Assembly: GCA_013697725.1 (NCBI GenBank)
Contig: JACCWI010000027.1
Coordinates: 1-64,000 of the forward strand
Source of the DNA: Tatlockia sp.
GTDB taxonomy: Bacteria; Pseudomonadota; Gammaproteobacteria; Legionellales; Legionellaceae
Direction of reading: 5' to 3'
Length of the DNA stretch: 64,000 nucleotides
The position numbers were made by a program, and so were the translations under genes. This document shows positions 28,682 to 35,740 of the stretch, in pieces. Numbering within the stretch: position 1 is the stretch's first letter; each line of letters opens with the position of its first letter. The notes under the pieces are model-generated. The model saw only the letters and a program-made list of their open reading frames with translations. It had not been told where the DNA came from and did not search any database.

Positions 28682-29515
28682 CTACTTTAATAGAGTTCCC
28701 AAAGTGAAAGCTTCATCTGTTTCTTTTGCTTCAATTTTGTTAACCACTCCACCAATATTCAATTGAAATAAAGCATAAATATTTTTTACCTGAGACTCTT
28801 CTAAGGATATTTTTTCAGGGATAACGTCCACAGTGAAAGGAGCATGGTTTTCTGCGCATTCGCCATTCATACAACCATTGCATTGTAAGGATGCACTGGA
28901 AGAACCAGACTCCTTTTTCCAAAACATTAATTGATAGGTTTTTGGTGGCTTAGGTATAAAAGAATTCTTTAGTTTACCTTCGTTACTAGCTTCTTTAATT
29001 GTGATTTTTAAGTCTTCAATATCCATTTCCTCATTTTGAAGAAATTGAGTTAAAGAAATTTTTTCTCCTTTAACTTTTCCATCCGAACTATGCTGTATAC
29101 CTTGGATAGCAAGAGCCTCTTCAAACACTTCGGTATCCACAGAGTAAGAAAGTATATGAGCTGCGATAATAAACGGAAGACTCACCAGTGTTCCTAACGC
29201 TGCAAAGGTGTAGCGCAATAAAATAAGCGGTATATTGATTAATATCAAGGGTATATAAATAACTCCAGCGAATAGGTTTTGTTTAGGCTGATGTCCACAC
29301 CAATTAACCAAAATCACTAAAATAGCGGGGATGAATAAGGTTGCATAATCAAACAATCCCAAATGTGGTTTATCGGAAAAAAATGGCTCACGTCCGGCGA
29401 TAACATTGAATGTATCTACTATTTTTCGACCTAGAGAAGTCCTCTTGGTGCGCGCATGTGGGTAGACTTTCGTTTCGAAAAGCTCAGCGAAGGGATTGTA
29501 AGGATTGTAATTCAT
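28682..29515 (-). CDS. Membrane protein of unknown function, paralogue of 23796-24764
   Basis: The 277-residue protein starts at ATG 29515, with AGAGGTG upstream; an in-frame ATG ten codons earlier has no such site. It shares the N-terminal motif and three-segment hydrophobic block (residues about 60-130) with the protein at 23796-24764. Between the block and the C-terminal domain lies a cysteine-bearing loop, LQCNGCMNGECAENH, with three Cys and one His, a possible metal or disulfide site absent from the paralogue. The last residues (KIEAKETDEAFTLGTLLK) hold several Glu. It sits between the LRR/CaaX gene and the 1216-residue gene on the same strand and may be co-transcribed with the latter, 108 bases away. 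Confidence 0.62.
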   Translation of the reverse strand: MNYNPYNPFAELFETKVYPHARTKRTSLGRKIVDTFNVIAGREPFFSDKPHLGLFDYATLFIPAILVILVNWCGHQPKQNLFAGVIYIPLILINIPLILLRYTFAALGTLVSLPFIIAAHILSYSVDTEVFEEALAIQGIQHSSDGKVKGEKISLTQFLQNEEMDIEDLKITIKEASNEGKLKNSFIPKPPKTYQLMFWKKESGSSSASLQCNGCMNGECAENHAPFTVDVIPEKISLEESQVKNIYALFQLNIGGVVNKIEAKETDEAFTLGTLLK

Positions 29516-29609
29516 AAACACCTCTTTTGAATTAAAATTGTTCATAGGGTAAGTTATTAAAACTCTAAACTCTTAGACGAATGTTAGAATATTATGATAT
29601 TGATTTTAT

Positions 29610-31238
29610 TCACATGACAACGCATCGCTCAGTAGATTGTTCTTCGGGTATATTTTCCTGAGAGTGTTCTATATTTTTGCTCTCTGAAAATAAGACTCTC
29701 GGATAGATTTCTCGTGTTGACTTAGACCACCATCGTTCAATTAGTTTTTCTGATTTTGGGTTTTCGATGTTAATCAGTTGTTGTCTAATTTTAAAATTTC
29801 CTAAAATATGTGCTGCACAAAGTTCAATATCAGCTTGACTCATCTTTAAGGTATTTTCGCCGGTCAAACACATTAAGGTTAGGATTAGTTCTAAGGGAAG
29901 TATTGAAAAATTATTTGCCTGTTTAGGATAATAAAAACGTGCTAATTCGATGCAACTATTAATAAAATCCGCTTGTGATTTTTTAATTGCTTTTAGGTAA
30001 TTAACTTGAATGGCGTTTTGCAAAAGCTTATCAGTTCCACCAGGGGGATGGAGATTACATAAGTTAGGATTGGACCTGACTGCTAGCAATAGATCTTGTT
30101 TAGATTGCCAGCTTAAGTTTAAATTATCAGAAAAATGAAGAGCTTGAAGAAAACATTCTTCGGGATTAGCTAATAGAGCTTTTATGGAATTAACGAAGCT
30201 ATCATCGAGCTTTAAAAAGGACAGGTGCAGAGTTTTTAATTGCTTATTTCTAGTAATAAGGCTTTTAATTAATGGTAGCGCCTTTGCACTTAAGTTATTA
30301 GAAGATAAGGACAAGCATTGGATTGAAACTTCCGGATGTCGCACTGCCTTAATTAAACACTCAAGGGATTCTTGATCTAAATTAACATTAGCCAGTTCTA
30401 AGGTCTTTAACCGTTTCAACAAGGGTAACTGCTGAGCAAGGGTTTGAATACCTGCAAGATTGAGATTGTTGTAGCTTAAATTTAATACCGTTAAATAATT
30501 GCAATGAGTGGCAAGCACAGGCATTAAATTAGAAACATTTTCGCCGTTCAAACCTGAAGAGCTCAAATTTAAAATTCTCAATAAAGATTGATTCACTAAC
30601 TCTTTTGCTAACAAGCCTACGCCTGAAATTCCGAAGGGGAAATTAGATAATTTTAATGATCGGAGTGTCTTAGACCGCATAAGTCCTGTGACAAAGGTTT
30701 CTATTGTTTCAACATTATAATCTACCTGTGGTTTTGGTGCGCATCTTAGATAAATCGACTCTAGGGAAGTATTTTTTGCTAGTGTTAAACCAAGTGCGTT
30801 TATAAACTCTGGGTTTTTTGCGTAGAATGACAATTGAAGCTGTTTAATTGGTGCCTCGCCCGTTAAACTTTTTAAAATGCCAATTATTTCATCACCCGTT
30901 ATCTGATAAGTTGATAAATCAATATCTATTTTTTCAAGACATGGATGCTCACTCAAAGCAAGACCCAAGGCTTCTGCGCCTACTTGGGTCCATTTTGCTT
31001 CATTTAGACTATCCATTCCTCTAATCGCAAAGGTTTTTAAAGTGCTATTATTTTTAATGGAGTTAGCCAACTCAATCAAAACCTCATCATTGTAATGATA
31101 GATAAAAGAATTGAGTTGGTAATGATCAGGTCTTGGATTGCTTTTTAAATCCCTTAGAGAAAATTCAAGCAAAGTTGGGTCGTTAGATTTTATTCTTTCA
31201 ATAATAATTTTAGCTTGTGATTCGCTTTTGACTTGCAT
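29610..31238 (-). CDS. Leucine-rich-repeat protein with C-terminal CaaX box (likely secreted effector)
   Basis: The 542-residue protein has at least ten LRRs of the ribonuclease-inhibitor type between about residues 70 and 390, with units such as LRILNLSSSGLNGENVSNLM, LTVLNLSYNNLNLAGIQTLA and IQCLSLSSNNLSAKALPLIK. A non-repeat region follows (residues about 400-500), with a YYPKQANNFSILPLELILTLM segment. The last 25 residues are Glu-rich and end in CVVM, a full CaaX box; Met at the last position favours farnesylation by eukaryotic enzymes. Bacteria lack such enzymes, so the box only makes sense inside a host. Some Legionella effectors are known to be prenylated this way. Its promoter carries the palindromic site next to the LuxR-type gene. 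Confidence in LRR is high, in effector status good. Confidence 0.85.
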   Translation of the reverse strand: MQVKSESQAKIIIERIKSNDPTLLEFSLRDLKSNPRPDHYQLNSFIYHYNDEVLIELANSIKNNSTLKTFAIRGMDSLNEAKWTQVGAEALGLALSEHPCLEKIDIDLSTYQITGDEIIGILKSLTGEAPIKQLQLSFYAKNPEFINALGLTLAKNTSLESIYLRCAPKPQVDYNVETIETFVTGLMRSKTLRSLKLSNFPFGISGVGLLAKELVNQSLLRILNLSSSGLNGENVSNLMPVLATHCNYLTVLNLSYNNLNLAGIQTLAQQLPLLKRLKTLELANVNLDQESLECLIKAVRHPEVSIQCLSLSSNNLSAKALPLIKSLITRNKQLKTLHLSFLKLDDSFVNSIKALLANPEECFLQALHFSDNLNLSWQSKQDLLLAVRSNPNLCNLHPPGGTDKLLQNAIQVNYLKAIKKSQADFINSCIELARFYYPKQANNFSILPLELILTLMCLTGENTLKMSQADIELCAAHILGNFKIRQQLINIENPKSEKLIERWWSKSTREIYPRVLFSESKNIEHSQENIPEEQSTERCVVM

Positions 31239-31320
31239 AATTAATTTCCCATAATAGACTGGTTATTAAAATTATATTGCTATAAATATAGATGGCCAGT
31301 AATTCTTTAAATCAACTAGT

Positions 31321-31365
31321 ACTATATTTATTCATTTAAATCTTGTCTATCCGTATAAATTACGG
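31321..31365 (-). promoter_or_regulatory. Palindrome-plus-promoter element upstream of the LRR/CaaX gene
   Basis: On the minus strand: CCGTA-ATTTA-TACGG (31365-31351), A, TAGACA as -35 (31349-31344), a 17-base spacer, and TATAGT as -10 (31326-31321). The likely transcript start is about 75 bases before the LRR/CaaX ATG. The palindrome also lies 95 bases upstream of the divergent LuxR-type gene, so it could serve autoregulation. About 45 bases here match, in inverted orientation, the element at 32274-32318. Confidence 0.72.
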
Positions 31366-31459
31366 TATTCACTCTAAATGAAGTTTATTTGATTGATTTA
31401 TATTTGCATTTATGAACATTTTGTGTAATATATAAACATATAACTTTTTTGAGCGCTTA

Positions 31460-32203
31460 ATGTTTAACGAATTAGATAGTGCTGATCAGCCTTTGATTAT
31501 TCAACAATTCAATCAAGGAGTAAGGTTAATCAGCCCTCAACAAGTAAATCCATTGAAAAAGCATATCGCGCTATCCGACATGTTAAAAATGCCTTTCCAT
31601 GTTTATTTTGTGAATAAAGAAAGTGCCACCCAACTGCTTAACCCCGCCTCTTTGCAAAGTTTCAATATTATGTCCCTCAAAGACACCCAAGGCTTAACGG
31701 CTTGGGATGTTGCTAAAAAAGAGTCAGCCGCCAAAGCAATCTATCATGATGGCCTGGTGTTGCAATCTCAAAAAACACTCATTAAAGATGAACTCTATTC
31801 CTCTTTAAACGGACTCGAAATGCCCTTAATCTCCTTCAAATACCCATGGTTTAATAGCAACAGAGAATTAATTGGTATCTTTGGTTTTTCAATTGCCTTG
31901 GATAATCAAGGTGGCATGTCTTTAGCTAAATCGATGAAATTACTTAGTCAAACCGGATTATTACAGGCTGAGTCACAACAACATGCCCTGCCAGGTCTTA
32001 GCTGCGGCGAGGTTTATTTCACTGAACGCGAAAAAACTATTTTATTGCAATTAATTCGTGGCAAAACTGCACGAGCCATTGCGTTGGAACTTAATCGATC
32101 GCAGCGCACTATTGAAAGCCACATTGATAATATGAAAAACAAAACCAATTCGAGTTGTAAATCGGAGTTAATTGAAAAATTGATCGACGAATTGATACAT
32201 TAA
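31460..32203 (+). CDS. LuxR-family transcriptional regulator with N-terminal sensor-like domain
   Basis: The 247-residue protein ends in a LuxR/GerE helix-turn-helix: FTEREKTILLQLIRGKTARA, then IALELNRSQRTIESHIDNMK. The N-terminal 180 residues have PAS-like features (PFHVYFVNKES, the LKDTQGLTAWDV segment, and a FGFSIAL strand). They lack the acyl-homoserine-lactone pocket signature and a receiver-domain phospho-Asp, so the signal is unknown. The gene lies between two copies of a palindromic promoter element that drive the LRR/CaaX gene to its left and the HAD-like gene to its right; it is the natural candidate to bind them. The start has no strong ribosome binding site. Confidence 0.88.
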   Translation: MFNELDSADQPLIIQQFNQGVRLISPQQVNPLKKHIALSDMLKMPFHVYFVNKESATQLLNPASLQSFNIMSLKDTQGLTAWDVAKKESAAKAIYHDGLVLQSQKTLIKDELYSSLNGLEMPLISFKYPWFNSNRELIGIFGFSIALDNQGGMSLAKSMKLLSQTGLLQAESQQHALPGLSCGEVYFTEREKTILLQLIRGKTARAIALELNRSQRTIESHIDNMKNKTNSSCKSELIEKLIDELIH

Positions 32204-32273
32204 ACAATTCTTAATTCAAGACTTATGCCCTGCCATTCTTCCCCATTTTAGTTTTATAAAAAATTTTTAAAAC

Positions 32274-32318
32274 CCGTATTTTCTACGGATAGACAGATTT
32301 TTAATGAAGAAATATAGT
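32274..32318 (+). promoter_or_regulatory. Palindrome-plus-promoter element downstream of the LuxR-type gene
   Basis: CCGTA-TTTTC-TACGG (32274-32288), A, TAGACA as -35 (32290-32295), 17 bases, and TATAGT as -10 (32313-32318). The sequence between the palindrome and -10 is nearly the same as in the element of the LRR/CaaX gene. The element points at the HAD-like gene, whose ATG is about 247 bases past the likely start. Confidence 0.72.
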
Positions 32319-32571
32319 AATGACTGCTTTAAATAACTACTGATAACATAAATTTAAAACACAATTTATAAAAAAATGGGGCTAATAACCACTTCAAAAG
32401 GGAATCGAGCATAGAGAGAGCTCTCGGTAATTAGCTCCTACCCTGCCGAAAGAGTAGTTCTAAGCTATGCAGAGTAGCTAAGAGAGCAATGATAAGAGAT
32501 GTTTATTATTAAGATTATCTTAAGATTTAGATAGTATACTCGGCGCTATAATTGAACAATTTGGAGAAAAA
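32319..32571 (+). promoter_or_regulatory. Long leader of the HAD-like gene, with PmrA-box-like repeat and second promoter
   Basis: The 368-base gap 32204-32571 has no gene I would call; the first part holds the palindromic promoter. In this leader, 32508-32527 is a direct repeat ATTAAGATT-AT-CTTAAGATT with an 11-base period. It resembles the PmrA box known in Legionella (cTTAATatT, two bases, cTTAATatT). A -10-like TATACT follows at 32535-32540, and GGAG lies before the ATG. A hairpin AGCTA-TGCAGAG-TAGCT lies near 32463-32480. Two tiny frames (from 32320 and 32377) are too short to support. Confidence 0.5.
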
Positions 32572-34710
32572 ATGAAAATTATTTTATTGGATTTTGATGA
32601 TACGTTTGAAACTGAGATTAACGGTAAAATAGTTTATAACGAAATCCTTATCGAAAAATTAATTCAGGCCCAAAAAAATGGCGCCCTGGTTATTGGATTT
32701 ACCAACTGGTATTCATTTAACTATAAATTGGGCTCGGTGGGACGGCTGCTGCTTATTAAAGGTTTAGAAGAACGAGGCCTTAACTTAGATGGCATGAACA
32801 CGACCTGGAATTTTTTAAACATCTACAAACTTATCAATGATAGAAAATCAGAGGATCAAACGCTTCAAAGCTATCTTAATACTCTAAATTTGAATGAGCG
32901 CTTAGAATTATTAAACAGTCATTATCAGCAAGATATCAAGCGTATTGAAGAAGAGAATAATTTTACTCAAGGTAAAAGTGAATCAGCTAATCAAGCCGCT
33001 AAGGCTTTGGAAGCATTAGAGAAAGAGTTAAAAACCTTAGAGGAAGCAGCAAAAACAGAGTTAAAGCTGGGAATTTACTTAGAGGATGGTAAAGAGGGCA
33101 AAGAGCAAATGTTTAGAGCTGTCTTTACTCTATTGGGTTCAGAACAGGAATATATCGTTCTTGATGATAAAAGTGCAGTCATTAAGGTCGCTAAGGCCTT
33201 AGCTGAAAATGAGAATATTAATCTCCATGGGTTTATGGTAGAACGCATGATAGAAATGAAGGCTACTCAAAACGCAGAGGTTCAAGAGCAATTCAGCTAT
33301 GAAGAAGCACTCACAAATCCTAAGCAATTAACTCAAACAATTGCTTCAAAAAAAGGGAAAGTAACTTCAAAAATCAATACCCAACTGTCCAATTCTAAAA
33401 TTTCTCCACAAACATTAGGCCAATACATGACAACCAACTACTCCAAAATATTAAATAAAAGTCAGGAAGAATTATTCGCGCAGGAATATAATTTGACCGA
33501 TTTAATTGAAATAGATTTCTCAGGTGTTGGAAATGCACTTAGCTTTACATTTGGAACTATTGAGGCCGCTGAGCAATTTTCATTTACTATGAAGATGCTC
33601 TATGGCGAAAATGGGAGAAGATATTTGAAAAATAATTTTCCTACTAATGAAATGACCAATGAAGTTGAGATCTATGGAGAGATGTCAAACATTGTAATGG
33701 ACGGTTTATATTTTCAAATTTTTAAACGAAAATATTTTGAACATTATAATAGCTCCTATTTTTCTAACCCCTATAGCAACATGAAAGAAATGCTTGAAAA
33801 AAATACAGTTAGAAATTTAGAAACCGTGATTGAATATGCTAAAAACAATCCTAATACAAGGACGGCTGAAGTTTGGAATGCGATGCAAAATGAAGAGAAT
33901 GAATTACCAAACCGCTCGCCGACTTTCAAAACTCATATAAGCGTTATTTCGCATTCTGATCACGATTCTTTTATTAAGGGATTTGGTGCAATTAATTTCC
34001 CTTCTTCTTCTCAATGGGACTATGCTAATAATAATGTTCATATGCTTCGATATAATACAAGAAATGAAGGTCTAAAATTTCAATACAATTTTTATAAAGG
34101 TAGAAACATTTATCAAAATGCAGAAGCCGTCATACTGCTTTATCAAACACGAGAGGATTTAGGTATTTTGCAAGCTGCTTATAATGCTGCTTTATCTCAA
34201 AATATTCCTTTAATCCTCGTATTTAAATATAGAGAAGAACAGGCAAAGGATTTTGAGAATATTAAAAAATTATTTCCTAAAGCACATCCAACTCTGTTCA
34301 CGGATAAAATAAGCAATCAACAGAAAAGTCATTTAAAAGAAATTTTTCAAAAAAATATTCAACCAATTGTTGATAGAAAGGTTAGAGAACTTGGTTTATA
34401 TACCTTGGGTAAAAAATTAATCGACGAGCGAATTGGTGAATTAGAAAAGGAACTTCGAGGTAGTTTTGTGTTTAATGACCAAGTCAAAAGGAAAAAAATT
34501 ATTGCCCTGCAGCAAATTTCCGCAGGAATTGATGAGGCTACAACTGAGAATTCCTTTAATCATAAAAGCCTAGAGGAAATTATTAATTCCATTAGAACTA
34601 ATAAAAAATATCAATCAATTGATCAGGGCTATTTTTCAGTAACGAAAAAATTATTAGATTCTATCATTGAAAATGAACAAGCAAATACTCTAGCAATGAA
34701 TAGCATCTGA
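32572..34710 (+). CDS. HAD-like protein of 712 residues, unknown function
   Basis: The N-terminus ILLDFDDTFETE has haloacid dehalogenase motif I (Asp7-x-Asp9-x-Thr11), where Asp7 would be the nucleophile. GFTNWYS near residue 42 may be motif II, and YIVLDDKSAVIKVAKALAEN near residue 206 resembles motif IV. A helical, charged insert lies between them. Residues about 240-470 are unassigned. Residues 470-590 form an alpha/beta-looking region (AEAVILLYQTREDLG, then AALSQNIPLILVF) that looks like a nucleotide- or sugar-binding fold. The last 100 residues are helical, ending IIENEQANTLAMNSI. No signal peptide is seen. Two promoter candidates precede it, one LuxR-linked and one PmrA-like. A secreted phosphatase-type effector is inferred. 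Confidence 0.68.
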   Translation: MKIILLDFDDTFETEINGKIVYNEILIEKLIQAQKNGALVIGFTNWYSFNYKLGSVGRLLLIKGLEERGLNLDGMNTTWNFLNIYKLINDRKSEDQTLQSYLNTLNLNERLELLNSHYQQDIKRIEEENNFTQGKSESANQAAKALEALEKELKTLEEAAKTELKLGIYLEDGKEGKEQMFRAVFTLLGSEQEYIVLDDKSAVIKVAKALAENENINLHGFMVERMIEMKATQNAEVQEQFSYEEALTNPKQLTQTIASKKGKVTSKINTQLSNSKISPQTLGQYMTTNYSKILNKSQEELFAQEYNLTDLIEIDFSGVGNALSFTFGTIEAAEQFSFTMKMLYGENGRRYLKNNFPTNEMTNEVEIYGEMSNIVMDGLYFQIFKRKYFEHYNSSYFSNPYSNMKEMLEKNTVRNLETVIEYAKNNPNTRTAEVWNAMQNEENELPNRSPTFKTHISVISHSDHDSFIKGFGAINFPSSSQWDYANNNVHMLRYNTRNEGLKFQYNFYKGRNIYQNAEAVILLYQTREDLGILQAAYNAALSQNIPLILVFKYREEQAKDFENIKKLFPKAHPTLFTDKISNQQKSHLKEIFQKNIQPIVDRKVRELGLYTLGKKLIDERIGELEKELRGSFVFNDQVKRKKIIALQQISAGIDEATTENSFNHKSLEEIINSIRTNKKYQSIDQGYFSVTKKLLDSIIENEQANTLAMNSI

Positions 34711-34776
34711 GCACATTAATCCTTATAAATTTGTTGAACTAGACCTGTAGTTCAACATCTAAGGGTAAAAAGATTT

Positions 34777-34979
34777 CTGCCACTACAGTGAGATCCTTCG
34801 CTTCGCTCTGGATGACGAGGGCTGTTGGAAGCAGAATGTTCTTCGCTTCGCCTGAGAAAATTTACAAAGTGGAGTGGTTTTAAAACTCCAAAAGCTATTG
34901 AAGAACCATGGCACTCAATCATCAAAGAGCTAAACTCCGTCATCCCGAGTGAAAGCGAGGGATCTCCTTGCAGTGGCAG
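34777..34979. repeat. Dispersed MITE-like element, copy 2
   Basis: The gap between the HAD-like gene and hicB (34711-35002) holds a 203-base element. Its ends, CTGCCACTACAGTGAGATCC at 34777-34796 and GGATCTCCTTGCAGTGGCAG at 34960-34979, are inverted repeats agreeing at about 17 of 20 positions. The first 45 bases nearly equal those of copy 1 at 19591, and the segment ending in GCTAAACTCCGTCATCC is also shared. No open frame inside looks like a transposase. It may be mobilised in trans, or be a structured intergenic repeat. No clear target duplication is visible. Confidence 0.72.
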
Positions 34980-35002
34980 GCCATTCTTTACTTACAAGCT
35001 TT

Positions 35003-35353
35003 TCAATTTTTACCTTTAGCTAAACCTTGGCTTAATAAGGTAATCGCTAAAGTATTTAAGCTTACCCCTTCCTCTTTAGCGCGAGAAGCCAAGGCAGCAT
35101 GAAGAGACTTAGGAGCGCGCATTCGCCATTGGCCACTATATCTATTTAAAGAGCTGGGCTTTGGAATAGGATCGCCAAATTCTTGTGCAGTTTTTATCCA
35201 AGCTATTAAAGCATCTTTGGCTTGATGAAAAGCCTCTTCTGGAGTAGAGCCATCGGCCATACAACCTGGTAGATCGGGAAAGGTCACCAGATAACCTCCG
35301 CCCTCTTCCTCTGAAAGTGGCTGAATAGTAGCAGGGTAGTTTAATTCATTCAT
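35003..35353 (-). CDS. hicB: HicB-family antitoxin
   Basis: The 116-residue protein has the HicB partial RNase H-like fold (YPATIQPLSEEEGGGYLVTF, then PDLPGCMADGSTPEEAFHQA) followed by a ribbon-helix-helix-like DNA-binding tail (MRAPKSLHAALASRAKEEGV). It neutralises HicA and represses the operon. Start at ATG 35353 is chosen for GGAGG upstream; the frame begins six codons earlier. It overlaps hicA by 8 bases in the order hicA-hicB. Confidence 0.92.
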   Translation of the reverse strand: MNELNYPATIQPLSEEEGGGYLVTFPDLPGCMADGSTPEEAFHQAKDALIAWIKTAQEFGDPIPKPSSLNRYSGQWRMRAPKSLHAALASRAKEEGVSLNTLAITLLSQGLAKGKN

Positions 35354-35558
35354 TGCAAAAACCTCCTTCATTAAGCAAATCTAGAAATTGCTTAATATAA
35401 ATTGGCTTAATTGGTTTATGAGCTGGCACAGTAACTTTAGATCCATTCGGGAATCTGAAAGTCACAGGGCTAGTTCCAGGTTGTCGATATTCAATTCCCA
35501 ATCTTTCAGAGACGGCTTTTAAGTCATCAATGCGCCAATCCTTGTGATTGGTTCTCAT
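35346..35558 (-). CDS. hicA: HicA-family toxin, expected catalytic His replaced by Pro
   Basis: The 70-residue protein has the double-stranded RNA-binding-like HicA fold: WRIDDLKAVSERLGIEYRQP, then FRFPNGSKVTVPAHKPIKPIYIKQF. HicA toxins are mRNA interferases. They usually carry an essential His in a short loop of the type GSSHxxF or GTSHVTF. Here the loop reads GTSPVTF, with Pro31 in that place; the codon is CCT, one base from CAT. The toxin may be inactive while the antitoxin is kept. The hicA-hicB order and overlap are normal. The module lies next to the dispersed repeat copy 2. Confidence 0.85.
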   Translation of the reverse strand: MRTNHKDWRIDDLKAVSERLGIEYRQPGTSPVTFRFPNGSKVTVPAHKPIKPIYIKQFLDLLNEGGFCNE

Positions 35559-35740
35559 TTATATTATAAGTTTATAGAATTTACTCATTTCTTTATGGTA
35601 CCACATACGGAACCTTTGTCAAAGATCTCTAGTCTTTAGCTAAATAATTTTTTTGGCTTGAAACAAAAAATTATTCCATTTTTTTTTGAATGCCTTATAA
35701 TGGCGCGCGGTCCAACATTGATTATTAAAGGATTTCCAAA

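Noticed and set aside
28590-28690. A +1 frame after the stop of the 28682-29515 gene that reads as a plausible C-terminal extension
   Set aside because: The normal stop lies where the paralogue also ends, so there is no need for a frameshift. I could not tie the extra frame to any family.
28621-29624. A 14-base match (TCACATGACAACGC) found both after the 28682 gene and at the end of the LRR/CaaX gene
   Set aside because: Exact 14-base repeats are expected by chance in a window of this size. The second copy encodes the CaaX end and needs no other explanation.
31318-32321. The LuxR-type gene flanked by inverted repeats of about 45 bases, as in an invertible segment
   Set aside because: The repeats are fully explained as two outward-facing promoters with the same operator, the third copy at 24823 is not paired, and no recombinase gene is near.
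34752-35019. Open frames crossing repeat copy 2
   Set aside because: They follow the repeat and its flanks, and have no ribosome binding site or family features.
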